A program made the position numbers and the translations under genes. From Mugil cephalus (Eukaryota > Chordata > Actinopteri > Mugiliformes > Mugilidae), in contig NC_061772.1 in the NCBI RefSeq assembly GCF_022458985.1, forward strand, positions 14,188,001 through 14,252,000: a stretch of DNA of 64,000 bases. The letters run 5' to 3'. The notes under the pieces were generated by a model. The model was not told where the DNA came from. It did no database searches and worked only from the letters and a program-made list of their open reading frames with translations. Positions 42,620 through 53,499 of the stretch are shown here, one piece after another. The number at the start of each line of letters is the position of its first letter. The first letter of the stretch is position 1.

Positions 42620-44203
42620 ATGAGACTCATTGATTGCTGCAGTACTTTGCTTCTGCTCCTCATTATCCCCTGTGGCTGTCAATGTGGAAACATCTTGGTC
42701 TGTCCTACTGAAGGCAGCCACTGGATAAACATGGATATTCTAGTTCAAGCTTTGCACTCCAGAGGACACAATATAACTATTTTGCGCTCAAGCAAAAGCT
42801 GGTACATCAAGGAAAACTCCTCTTATTACAACGCCATTACAGTTCCAGTGGAAAGAGCGATAGATGAAAAGCTCATCGCACAATTGATATCTGAGGCGAT
42901 ACAATTGGAACGAGGCAGTTTACCCTTGACTAAAATTATCCACATTTTTGTAGGGATGACTGGTAAAGCTATTGACGCACACAAAGCTGTGGCCGAATTT
43001 GCAACAGCGACGCTAGATGATAAGGAATTGATCAGAAACTTGATGGACAGCAAGTTTGATCTGCTACTCACTGACCCCTGCTGGGGTGGTGGAGTCGTCT
43101 TGGCCAAATATTTGAAGCTTCCTCTGGTTTATAATGTTCGCTGGCTAATAGCTGGAGAGGCTCATCTTGCCATTGCTCCTTCACCCATATCCTATATTCC
43201 TATTACAGGATCTGGAAACACTGACAAGATGAGCTTCTTTCAGAGAGTTAAAAACGTGTTTTTTCATCTACTGTCTCAAACACAAAATCACATGATTATC
43301 AGAGAAGTGTATCAGAAATTATGTGATAAATACCTTGGACCTGATGTTGACTATAAACAGGTAATGACTGACGCTGACATTTGGCTGATGAGAATGGACT
43401 TTGTGTTTGATTATCCTCGGCCCACCATGCCTAACATTGTGTACATGGGAGGGTTCCAGTGTAAACCTGCTAAACCTCTACCTCAACACTTGGAGGACTT
43501 TGTTCAGAGTTCTGGAGAGCATGGAGTCATCATCATGTCTCTGGGGACTTTTGTGAATGAACTTCCTGCTGATTTGGCAAATGAGATCGCTGCTGTTTTT
43601 GCTAAATTACCTCAGAAAGTCATCTGGAAGTATACTGGTGACAGACCAGCCACTCTGGGTAACAACACCTTAGTGGTTGACTGGATGCCACAGAATGACC
43701 TTTTAGGACACCCTAAGATCAAACTGTTTGTTGCTCATGGAGGAACAAATGGAGTCCAAGAAGCTATTTATCATGGAGTCCCAGTTGTTGGCATCCCTGT
43801 GTTTTTTGACCAATACGACAACCTGCTCCGTCTGAAAGACAGAGGAGGAGCGGAGATTCTTACATTAGCTACAATGGACAAAGACGACAACTTCCTGAAG
43901 GCCATCCAGGAAGTCCTGAACGAGCCCTCCTACAGGATGAACATGCAGAGACTGTCCAGGTTGCACAGAGATCAGCCAATAACACCAATGGAGCGCGCCC
44001 TCTTCTGGATAGAGTTTGTCATGAGGCACAAAGGTGCAGCTCACCTGAAAGCAGTGTCATACAGGATGCCCTGGTATTCCTACTACTCTGTAGACGTAGC
44101 TCTCTTCTTGGGTGGAGCTATGTTGCTCATACTTTTAACCGTTTTCATCTTCATTAGGTGTTTATTCACTGCAATGTGTAAACGTAAAGTGAAACATGAC
44201 TGA
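42620..44203 (+). CDS. ugt5: UDP-glucuronosyltransferase, UGT5 family (gene 3)
   Basis: Single coding exon, 527 residues. The ATG lies immediately after the acceptor TCATTTCAG, and an upstream donor at 42437 defines a 183-bp intron in the 5' UTR. Signal peptide starts MRLIDCCSTLLLLL. Catalytic-type His34 lies in EGSHW, and TDPCWGG carries the Asp. The C-terminal half and the KRKVKHD tail are almost identical to gene 2. Residues about 70-130 differ strongly from the sisters (VERAIDEKLIAQLISEAIQL, then 'KIIHIFVGMTGKAIDAH'), the region that in UGTs helps shape the acceptor pocket. Downstream flank is shared with gene 4. Confidence 0.92.
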   Translation: MRLIDCCSTLLLLLIIPCGCQCGNILVCPTEGSHWINMDILVQALHSRGHNITILRSSKSWYIKENSSYYNAITVPVERAIDEKLIAQLISEAIQLERGSLPLTKIIHIFVGMTGKAIDAHKAVAEFATATLDDKELIRNLMDSKFDLLLTDPCWGGGVVLAKYLKLPLVYNVRWLIAGEAHLAIAPSPISYIPITGSGNTDKMSFFQRVKNVFFHLLSQTQNHMIIREVYQKLCDKYLGPDVDYKQVMTDADIWLMRMDFVFDYPRPTMPNIVYMGGFQCKPAKPLPQHLEDFVQSSGEHGVIIMSLGTFVNELPADLANEIAAVFAKLPQKVIWKYTGDRPATLGNNTLVVDWMPQNDLLGHPKIKLFVAHGGTNGVQEAIYHGVPVVGIPVFFDQYDNLLRLKDRGGAEILTLATMDKDDNFLKAIQEVLNEPSYRMNMQRLSRLHRDQPITPMERALFWIEFVMRHKGAAHLKAVSYRMPWYSYYSVDVALFLGGAMLLILLTVFIFIRCLFTAMCKRKVKHD

Positions 44204-44559
44204 ATCAAGTCAAATAATCATGATCAAAATATAATTTAAATCAAATATCTAAATCAAATTAAGTCAAACACACAGTGGTTCAATAGGCATAGTCACAGCA
44301 AAGAATGTGTGCGTGTGTGTGTGTGTCATTTTGTTCATCAGTCCTGATTTTCAAGCAATAACTTTTTTTTTAATGACTGTAAGGGTGAAAAAAAATAAAA
44401 ATTACCAGCAAAAAGCATTTGAGCCCTTTGACTCTAAATACAATGAGCAAACGTGTGACACAAATAAGGACATCAAACGCACCACCTAGCTTAGAGATCT
44501 GGAGGTGTTTTATAATCTGATTGCTTTATTTTATTTATTTATTTATTTTTTAAAACATG

Positions 44560-47335
44560 CCTGAAAGAGTGGCTGCATGTTGCCAGTAGCTCGGTGAAGA
44601 ATAACCTTTCTTTGTGTATTGTTGGTTGTTTTTTGTCTGACTTTTTGTTTTTCTGTGCCTTGAACCATTCAGGATGTTTTTTTATTGTTTTTGTTTTTTT
44701 ATTAGAATTTTCAAATAGTAGACAGTGCTACTACTAAAGGAACAAATACAACATCTCTGTCCCACCCCCACCCAGTACCAGACAGAGAACATACATAATA
44801 CACACTGCACAGCCAGACCACCATAAAAGAAAAAGAGCAAGAGAAACAAAACTACAGATACAGATAGTTACATAGCAATGCTGTCAGCATCCATATCCTC
44901 AACAAAGCTCAAAAAAGGTTGCCAAATTCTGCAAAATTTCTTCGTCGCTCCCCTGACAGTATATCTAATATTTTCTAATTTAAGATGGCACATGACTTCC
45001 CTGATCCAATGACTGTACATCGGTGGAATAGGATCTTTCCATTTAAACAATATTAATCTCCTGGCCAGGAGAGTACAAAAGGTCATCGTGCTGATTTCAC
45101 ACCATATAAAAGGGTCATCCTCTGGGGTCGCCCCAAACAGGGCAACAAGAGAAGATGGTCTCACTACTCTTCCTAATATCTTACCAAAGTTCTCAAATAT
45201 AGATTTCCAAAATGTGTACAACTTCAGGCATGTCCAAAACATGTGCAACAGAGTAGCTGGAGTCTGTCTGCATCGATCACATGTGGAATCTGTCTGTCTC
45301 CCATTTATTCTTAAGGAAATCTAAAGGTGTCAAATCATGCATGCTATGTAAATCATAGATAACACTTATTGTCTGCTTCCTGGCCAGTTTACATTTAAGA
45401 ATTGAGTCCAACAAAGAATCAGAAGGGCACAATGGGAAAATGTCTGAATTTGAGGCTACAAAGTTTCTAAGCTGCAAATATTTATAAAAATGTGACCTGG
45501 GAATGTCATATTTCTGTATAAGCTGCTCCAATGAGACAAATACACCATCAACATAGAGATCAGACAGTAAGACAGCCCCCTTTCTAGACCAAATATTGAG
45601 TGTCTTATCCATCAATGATGGGACAAACAGGTGATTATTTGCAATTGGCCCAGTAAGTGACAGGTCCCTAAGGGAGAAAGATCTTCTAAACTGATTCCAA
45701 ATTTTGACTGAGTGTATAACAACCGGATTAGAGGTAAAGCTAGACAGAGGCTGTGTGATTGGCAGTTTAGCACACAGAAGGGCCGCCAGGGAGGTGGAGC
45801 CAATGGATACCTCCTCCATAATTGTCCATCCGGGGGCTGTAGCACTTTCCGTCATCCAGTACAGCAGTGATCTTATGTTAGCCACCCAGTAGTAGTACCT
45901 GAAGTTTGGGAGTGCCATCCCTCCCTTTGCTCGAGGTCTCTGTAGTATACATCTTTTGATCCGCATTTAGTTTTGAAAAAAAGGATTTTGTAAGAAACAC
46001 TGGGAGACACTGGAAAACATATAAAAATTTAGGCAGCACACTCATCTTTATGGTATTAATTCTTCCCCCTAGGGAGAGAGGCAGGGGGTCCCACCGTTCA
46101 ATGTTTTGCTTCAGATTAGATAACAGAGGCTGATAATTAGCTAAATATAAATCTCTATGACTGTGGGTAACCCACACCCCAAGATACTTGAATTTCTTTT
46201 GACTAATCTTAAAAGGAAATGAGTCTATGGGTACCTGGCCTACCCCCTCACCAACAGGCATCAATTCACTTTTCTGAATATCAACCTTATAGCCGGATAA
46301 TTTGCCAAAATCTTCGGGTAGGACCATTAATTTAGGGAGACTAAGAAGGGTCTGTGAAATGAATAACAGCATATTATCTGCATAAAGCGAAACTTTATGC
46401 TTGATCCCCGTACACTGCATCCCCCTGATGTCAGCGTTCTGTCTTAGTGCCAAGGACAGATTATTATTAGTATGTACAGCAGTCCTCGGAGATGTATATA
46501 AAAGTTTTAACCCATGATATGAATCTGGGACCAAATCCAAACATCTCCAGCGTGCTGAAAAGATAGCCCCACTCCACCCGGTCAAATGCCTTTTTGGCGT
46601 TGAGTGAGAGCACCAATTCTGGAGTACCAGGTGGAGAAGGGCTATAGAGGATATTGAGAAGACGTCTGGTGTTAAAAAAGGAGTACCGATTCCTAATGAA
46701 ACTTGTTTGGTCTGGTGATATGACGGATGGAAGAACCCCCTCCAAGCGACGTGCCAACATTTTAGCAAGGATTTTAACATCTGTATTTAGTAAAGAAATT
46801 GGACGATACGAGCTGCATTCAAGGGGGTTCTTCTCTTTCTTAAGGAATAATGAGTTAACTGCTTTACCATCTACACATAGTAGATGGTAAAGCTTTCAAT
46901 GCAAGTGATTCATTGAAAACCAACCATAACAAAGGGGAGAGTTGTCTTGAAAACTTTTTATAAAAATCTGTTGGATAACCATCCAGTCCTGTGGATTTGC
47001 CGCTTTGCACAGAGCCAATCGCTGACACTATATCCCCTATTCAGGATGGTTTTTGGTCGTTTTTGTCTTTTTGTGCAATTTTTATTCAGTTTTTTTCTGG
47101 ACTTTTGTTTTTGGCTGTGTCGTTGGCTGTGAAGTTCAGCGGAGCAGCCGTTGTATCCGGTGGTGTGTTCCAGAGATCAGCTGTTAGCGCTGTCCATGTC
47201 CTCTGAGCTGCCCAGAGTGAGGCCTGAGATTCCCGCTGAACTTCAGAGGAAGTGCTGGGGATTCCAGGATGGAGTTGGCGGTGAAGGAGCGGAGAAGGTC
47301 TTTGGCAGCAGGATCGATGGACTGTGTGCGCTATA
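44560..47335 (+). mobile_element. CR1/L2-like LINE copy B, split by an L1-like insertion
   Basis: 44560-44676 and 47039-47335 together match copy A (37640 onward): 'ctgaaagagtggctgcatgt' on the left, then 'ggtttttggtcgtttttgtc', 'ttttggctgtgtcgttggct' and 'gaaggtctttggcagcagga' on the right. The copy is interrupted by the element at 44677-47038. Confidence 0.6.
44677..47038 (-). mobile_element. 5'-truncated L1/Tx1-like LINE with 10-bp target duplication
   Basis: Minus-strand frames between 46780 and 44868 encode LINE reverse transcriptase and downstream sequence. Landmarks are SPDQTSFIRNRYSFFNTRRL, 'SLNAKKAFDRVEW', a YADN box where active elements have YADD (near 46375-46390), GGRINTIKMSVLPKFLYVFQ, and 'PRAKGGMALPNFRYYYWVA'. 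The RT is spread over at least two frames, so it is inactive. The left edge is T-rich (poly-A tail on the minus strand). The direct repeat attcaggatg flanks it at 44667-44676 and 47039-47048, the target-site duplication. No endonuclease part is present. Confidence 0.8.
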
Positions 47336-48015
47336 AAAATATTAATAGGATTTAATTAACATTAAATCCACCTCGGGGCACCAGACAGCCAATTTACCAA
47401 AAATCAGTCTCATAAAGGTGGATATGCTTACTGTGTATGTGGATGTGTGTATATTAGTGAGAGTGTAAGATTGTGCGTGTGACCGTGTGTCTGTGTGAGA
47501 TGCGACAATGGAAAGATGGAGAGTGGTTGCTTTGTCCTGAGACAAAGAGGGTTACAACTGGTCTCCAACATGGCCTCTAAGGCCAACCGTCTGTCATTAA
47601 AGTCTGTCTAATTCTCTCACACCATCTCAATGCAATCCTACACACTGTGTTTGTCAAATGACAATTACCATTTGTTGTCCTATCAGTGGCAGCTAAGAGC
47701 AGTCTACGTACACTGTACTGCCATGATTCAAGACGAGAAAGATTAACATCTAATATAATAATAATTTGTCTCTTGGCGCTTCAAAGACGTGGAGCCTGAA
47801 ATCCCCCAGAACACTATGGTGATGGTGGAAAAGAAAAACTGCCTTTTAACAGGAAGAAATCTTGAGCAGAGCCCACCTACTTGAGCCCGTTCGGGTGGAG
47901 ACATAAAAACCTTCATCCTTCAGGTAATCAGCATGTGGTGATGAGCCATTTTTCATTTCTTTTTTGGAGCAAAATTGTTGTTACTGTAGCGGTTGCCTGC
48001 TGATCCTACTGAGAT
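47336..48015. other. Spacer between LINE copy B and the LTR-like insertion
   Basis: 47640-47750 matches 52318-52435 in the next spacer (duplicated UGT unit). The stretch 'aactgccttttaacaggaag', followed by 'aaatcttgagcagagcc', near 47840 resembles a common fish interspersed repeat. No gene seen. Confidence 0.4.
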
Positions 48016-48019
48016 GATG

Positions 48020-48681
48020 TGTAACCGATGGGTTGTTTTTTATTTAATTTCACCAAAAATCACTTTATTTTATCACATTTCTAAAGAGTGTAAAATGTAT
48101 GTTTTCTTTGTATTTCAACCATACGGTTTTTATGTGATGTTTTTTTCTGGTATTTTGGGTATGTTATATGGGTGCAATGTGAGTGTTTTTAGCGCGGGAC
48201 TCGGAGTGAGTGTCATGAGTCTAAGCTAAGCTAGTTTCTCATGCAGTTGCTATTCCTCCCCTCTAGAGGTGTGTGAGACCGAGAAGTAGTGTGCTGTACT
48301 AACAAACATATTGCTGAACGCAGGTATGCTCCCATTTGTGGTTGTGTATTGTTTATTTCACATTCCTTATTCACCCTGTTGGTGTTATTGTTAATATAGT
48401 TTTTCATGTATAAAAAATTACATAAGGTCTCACCAGTAGCTTTTTTTTGGGGGGGGGGGGGGGGATTGTTCGGTGACTGTTATTAGAATGAGATTGGAGA
48501 TTAAGAGTTACACAGGCAGTCTGCAAAGATGGCTGATGAGAGCAGAGGTGTGTGAGACCGAGAAGAAGTGTGCTGTACTAACAAACATATTGCTGTACGC
48601 AGAATAAATTTCCCCCTGCTGGCTGAATCGAGAACGGTAGTCCTTCCTTCCTTTGACACAACACAACGCAGACCGGTTACA
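48020..48681. mobile_element. LTR-like solo insertion (probable LTR-retroelement fossil)
   Basis: A 662-bp insertion with TGTAACCG at the left end and CGGTTACA at the right end, flanked by the 4-bp duplication gatg (48016-48019, 48682-48685). An AATAAA lies near 48604. The sister spacer near 53.49 kb reads straight through (gaggtgatgcatgac), an empty site, so the insertion is younger than the UGT-unit duplication. No internal coding region is present. A 59-bp direct repeat occurs inside it (48265-48323 and 48544-48602). A DNA-transposon origin is the alternative. Confidence 0.5.
48448..48465. repeat. Poly-G tract
   Basis: About 17 consecutive G after a T run, inside the LTR-like element. The exact length is prone to sequencing error. 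Confidence 0.85.
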
Positions 48682-50260
48682 GATGCATGACACATGGGAG
48701 ACTGGTAATAGAAATAAAATGCAGAATTACTTATAGATCATCTATGTGGTTGCACAGTCCGACAAGGCAGAAGCCATGTCAGTTTCTATTACAAGTGAAA
48801 CACATGGAACATATTCAGGACTTATATGGCTTATATTGAATTCAGTTTTAATTTATACAAAAACAACTGTAGAACATATTTAGATTTACATCCTAATATT
48901 TAATATTAGTCATTATTATTATTTATTTATTTTTACTTTTTTATGTCCTTTGTTTGCTAGTTAGGACGCATTCTCTTAGCTTCGTGAATTTACTCCAACT
49001 TTACGAAAACAGTGACTTCGATGAAAAAACGCTGTTTTGGATGATGCCTTCAGACAAACTGGGAAATTCACAGTCCAAATCGGAAATTTGAGACTTCCTA
49101 TATCATAGCGTTCACATTACAGGTTGACTCAGAGGAGAAAAAATAAGTTTGGTATATTGTCACGGTTTGCTGAACATTAAAATATGTGCAGCAGCTATTT
49201 ATTTATTTTTCTAAGCAGTAATTTTTGGAGTTGGACAAATCAGAGCTAATTTTTCAAGTTGTTGTGAATGCAGCATTAGCTGCAGCTCGTTCTCAACCAT
49301 GCTTCCCAAAACCCACTCCCACCCTACTTCTGATTGGCTAGTGATCAATCTACTGCTCGAACCTGACAATATCCCGCATCGACATGTTTTGCTTTCTAAA
49401 TGGTCGTTTTTTAAATCGCGATCAATCGCCACACGCCAGAGATCCGACGCGGGGGCGGAATACTTCATGACGGGATACACATGCAATACTGGTTAAAAAC
49501 TGGTGACTGGTGAAACACGTGAAAAAAAGATGGTGAGCTCAGATCAAACAAGTTTTGGAGCCCCGCTGCGATCTAGACGCGGAACCCAGGTTAGGAACCA
49601 CTGGTTTAGATAACCATGCACCCAGGACAGGTTCACGGTGTCAGGGCTGCAGAAGAGAAACATGCAGCTCCGCAGAAGTCGTTATGTAAAAGACTCATTA
49701 AAGACCGCTGCTCTTTGCAGACTCGTCCAGTCCACTGGGATACATACTGATCTGTGGCCCAGCTCCTCCTCCCCGGAATACAGACATCCGGATCCTTCAG
49801 GTTTGAAATAAATGAAAACAGTCCGCGAATACAGGGAAAACAGAAGAGATCACAGTGAGTAAATAGAACATATTTTACGGTATGTGTACTTATATACTGA
49901 ATTTGAATGGAATTTACTTCATAACTTAAGTAAGCGGAAGTGCGTTACCTAAAATTGCGGCTGCCGTTTGTTTCTCTCTACTCGCTGTAGGAGTTTTGCT
50001 TTTGGAAAGAGAAACATTTCATTCAACTCTAACAGTGTTCGCCAATGATTAATCTGACCTAATAGCCTCCTGATGAACAGAAATCCAGACGTGCTGTTAA
50101 TCGGACTTTTGTGTCGAAAAAACACATGGGGGCACAGGCTCATTATGTGTAACGCAATTCGACTAATACTATTCAAAATGGAAACTCGTGCAGAGAATGC
50201 AATACCAAAGAACCCACGTGAGAAATTAATGTAAACATTTGTAAGAAACTCAACTGACTG
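48682..50260. repeat. Upstream flank of UGT5 gene 4, duplicated upstream of gene 5
   Basis: 48686-48790 corresponds to 53500-53620, and about 49600-50200 corresponds to 53710-54345, including 'cagacgtgctgttaatcgga' and 'catgggggcacaggctcatt' in both. Between them (48.8-49.6 kb) is unrecognised AT-rich DNA. The duplicated part contains the untranslated first exon, ending at the donor ACA|GTGAGT (49855 here, 54023 in gene 5). Confidence 0.6.

Positions 50261-50263
<3 letters not shown>

Positions 50264-50333
<70 letters not shown>
50264..50333. repeat. (AT)n microsatellite in the 5' UTR intron of UGT5 gene 4
   Basis: About 34 uninterrupted AT units, absent from the corresponding intron of gene 5. 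Confidence 0.95.
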
Positions 50334-50336
<3 letters not shown>

Positions 50337-50410
50337 CTTTTTAAATGATCATATGTTAACGTTTTAAATATATCTCACATCAGTATAATTGGGACTTCTT
50401 TCCATTTCAG

Positions 50411-51994
50411 ATGAGGCTCATTTTTTGCTGCAGTGCTTTACTTCTGCTCATCCTTATCCCCAGAGCCTGTCATGGTGGCAACATCTTGGTCTTGCCTGTT
50501 GAAGGCAGTCACTGGATAAACATGGATATTCTTCTTCAAGCTTTACACTCCAGAGGACACAATATAACTATTTTGCGTTCAAGCAAAAGCTGGTACATCA
50601 AGGAAAACTCCCCTTATTACAATGTAATTACAGTTCCAGCAGAGAGGAGCCTTGATCAGAAGATGATCACAGATATGATAACAACAATTATTGAGTATGA
50701 GAGGGGCAGTCTGCCCTTGATGACTTTTCTCCACATGACTGTAGGGATGTTTGGCTCATTTGCTGAAGCACACAGAGCTGTGGCCAAATTTGCAACAGCG
50801 ATCCTAGATGATAACGAATTGATGAGACACTTAATGGACAGCAAGTTTGATCTGCTACTCACTGACCCCTGCTGGGGTGGTGGAGTCGTCTTGGCCAAAT
50901 ATTTGAAGCTTCCTCTGGTTTATAATGTTCGCTGGCTAATAGCTGGAGAGGCTCATCTTGCCATTGCTCCTTCACCCATATCCTATATTCCTATTACAGG
51001 ATCTGGAAACACTGACAAGATGAGCTTCTTTCAGAGAGTTAAAAACATGGTTTTACATCTAATAACCCAAACACAAAATCACATAATTATCAAAGAAGTA
51101 TACCAGAAATTATGTGATAAATACCTTGGACCTGATAATGACTATAACCAGCTGCAACTTGACGCTGACATTTGGCTGATGAGAGTGGACTTTGTGTTTG
51201 ATTATCCTCGGCCCACCATGCCTAACGTTGTGTACATGGGAGGGTTCCAGTGTAAACCTGCTAAACCTCTACCTCAACACTTGGAGGACTTTGTTCAGAG
51301 TTCTGGAGAGCATGGAGTCATCATCATGTCTCTGGGGACTTATGTGAATAAACTTCCAGCTGATTTGACAAATGAGATCGCTGCTTTTTTTGCTAAATTA
51401 CCTCAGAAAGTCATCTGGAAGTATGCTGGTGACAGACCAGCCACTCTGGGTAACAACACCTTAATGGTTGACTGGATGCCACAGAATGATCTTTTAGGAC
51501 ACCCTAAGATCAAACTGTTTGTTGCTCATGGAGGAACAAACGGAGTCCAAGAAGCTATTTATCATGGAGTCCCAGTTGTTGGCATCCCTGTGTTTTTTGA
51601 CCAATACGACAACCTGCTCCGTCTGAAAGACAGAGGAGGAGCGGAGATTCTTACATTAGCTACATTGGACAAAGACGACAACTTCCTGAAGGCCTTACAG
51701 GAAGTCCTGAACGAGCCCTCCTACAGGATGAACATGCAGAGACTGTCCAGGCTACACAGAGATCAGCCAATAACACCAATGGAGCGCGCCCTCTTCTGGA
51801 TAGAGTTTGTCATGAGGCACAAAGGTGCAGCTCACCTGAAAGCAGAGTCGATCAGGATGCCCTGGTATTCCTACTACTCTGTAGACGTAGCTCTCTTCTT
51901 GGGTGGAGCTATGTTGCTCATACTTTTAACCGTTTTCATCTTTATTAGGTGTTTATTCACTGCAATGTGTAAACGTAAAGTGAAACATGACTAA
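50411..51994 (+). CDS. ugt5: UDP-glucuronosyltransferase, UGT5 family (gene 4)
   Basis: Single coding exon, 527 residues, ATG directly after the acceptor CCATTTCAG. Signal peptide MRLIFCCSALLLLILIP as in genes 2 and 5. His34 lies in EGSHW, the Asp in TDPCWGG. Full UGT signature, transmembrane helix, KxKxx-type tail KRKVKHD. Residues about 70-125 are distinctive (AERSLDQKMITDMITTII, then 'MTVGMFGSFAEAHRAVAKF'). It shares 'LGPDNDYNQLQLDADIWL' with gene 5 where genes 2 and 3 have LGPDVDYKQVMTDADIWL. Minor private changes: LGTYVNKLPADLTNEIAAFF. The 5' UTR intron is 49855-50410. Confidence 0.92.
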   Translation: MRLIFCCSALLLLILIPRACHGGNILVLPVEGSHWINMDILLQALHSRGHNITILRSSKSWYIKENSPYYNVITVPAERSLDQKMITDMITTIIEYERGSLPLMTFLHMTVGMFGSFAEAHRAVAKFATAILDDNELMRHLMDSKFDLLLTDPCWGGGVVLAKYLKLPLVYNVRWLIAGEAHLAIAPSPISYIPITGSGNTDKMSFFQRVKNMVLHLITQTQNHIIIKEVYQKLCDKYLGPDNDYNQLQLDADIWLMRVDFVFDYPRPTMPNVVYMGGFQCKPAKPLPQHLEDFVQSSGEHGVIIMSLGTYVNKLPADLTNEIAAFFAKLPQKVIWKYAGDRPATLGNNTLMVDWMPQNDLLGHPKIKLFVAHGGTNGVQEAIYHGVPVVGIPVFFDQYDNLLRLKDRGGAEILTLATLDKDDNFLKALQEVLNEPSYRMNMQRLSRLHRDQPITPMERALFWIEFVMRHKGAAHLKAESIRMPWYSYYSVDVALFLGGAMLLILLTVFIFIRCLFTAMCKRKVKHD

Positions 51995-53490
51995 TGAATC
52001 AAGTCAAATAATCATGATCAAGATATAATTTATGTTCATACATAGGGAGGACTCTACGTTGATGTAATGTACAGTGACATATACAGGTGGATAGGGTGTA
52101 TGTGTGTGTGTCTGTTTTGTGCATGACTCCTGTTGGAGATAACTGATTTTCAGATATTAACTTGACTGTAAGGGTGAAAAGTGAAAAGGGTGAAATGTGT
52201 GACACAAATCAATAGAATACGCCTTGCATCAAACAAAGCACCACTGAGCTTGGAGATCTGGAGGTGTCATTGAAAAATCTCTAACACTATTTAAATGCTG
52301 TCATACACAATTGCAATAATACCTGTGTTTGTCAAATGACAATTACGTCTTGCTGTCTTCCGTCAATGGCAGCTAAAAGCAGACTACATACACTTTACTG
52401 CCATGATTCAAAACAGGAAAGTTGAACATCCAAAATATAATGCTCAGACATCCGCAAACTGAAACGAAGTGTCCAAAACAATCGGACTCCCTGCACAAAA
52501 TCTAACGGATCTTAATCATATGGCCATCACACGCATTCATTGCAAACGTAATAGAACAGGACCTCACACACATTTCATCCCACTCCCCTCAGGGACAGAT
52601 ATAGAGCACCAAGGTGCAGAAGGGCTCGTTTTGGAAAAAGCCTGATAGCTGCTGCCATAGCCGCCCTTAACAAAAGGCCTTGCTAAATGGATCAGAGTGG
52701 ACCGAGCTAAATGTAAAATACTGTTTTATCTGTCCTCGTGTGTGTTTCTTATGTGTCTTGCTATGTGTCGAGTGTACTGTGGTGGTCTTGGAGACGGTGC
52801 TGGGACAATAAAGTCTAAGTCTAAAGTCATGTGCACAGTGATAAGAAGGGCAGCGAAGACTCCTGTTAGGAACATTAACTGAATTTAATATCAGAGAAGA
52901 TGTGGACAGAATCAGAAGCAAGCAAATCAATTTGTAGAACTGGATAACACATACGTGCAACATGTTGTATACACGGGACACAAACACATGTATATTGGAT
53001 GCAGAGCCAGGTCCAGAGTCTACTGAGGCCATAGGCAATAATTTCATGGACAAGAGAGATGAACACACTGCTCTGTTAGTTAAATTAAGTAATTGTAATT
53101 AGATAATGTGATGAGAGAGAATATCTTGTGAAAGAATTAAACCTCTGTATTTTTCCAACAACCCCTCAAATAAAGAATTAAATGATTTATGTGATCCTGG
53201 TGGAAGTTGTTTTATTCAAATATCTCACCCCTATAGTTAAGGCTAGACTTGAAGCATTTAGTTAGCTTTATACTGACATGAACAACCATCGCCTGATCCA
53301 CTTACCAGTGTTTTGCTTGCTTTGGTCCTGATTGTGGTCATGGTGGATGGTACCTAACTACTTTGAAAAGTCATGCAGATAACATTAAAGGGGAAAAGAG
53401 TGGAAGAAATAGTCAGATGAGGGCTCCTTACAGACTGTCATGTTGAAAACTTTGCCTCCACCAGATAAGAGGTTTTTCAGCCTGCTGTTC
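51995..53490. other. Spacer between UGT5 genes 4 and 5, left part
   Basis: 51995-52265 is a copy of the flank after gene 3 ('gaatcaagtcaaataatcat', 'gagatctggaggtgt'), and 52318-52435 matches the gene 3-4 spacer. About 52690-52826 is a LINE-type 3' tail ('caataaagtctaagtctaaa', compare 38.4 kb). The remainder shows no gene. Confidence 0.45.
52690..52826 (+). mobile_element. CR1/L2-like LINE 3'-tail fragment
   Basis: Ends in AATAAAGTCTAAGTCTAA, the same terminal motif as copy A (38.43 kb). The upstream part (tgtcctcgtgtgtgtttctt, gtgtactgtggtggtctt) has a relative at 57357-57422. Confidence 0.5.
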
Positions 53491-53499
53491 CTATTGAGG

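Noticed and set aside
46861-46893. 14-bp-arm hairpin
   Set aside because: Lies inside the decayed LINE and is short. Probably a local mutation of the element.
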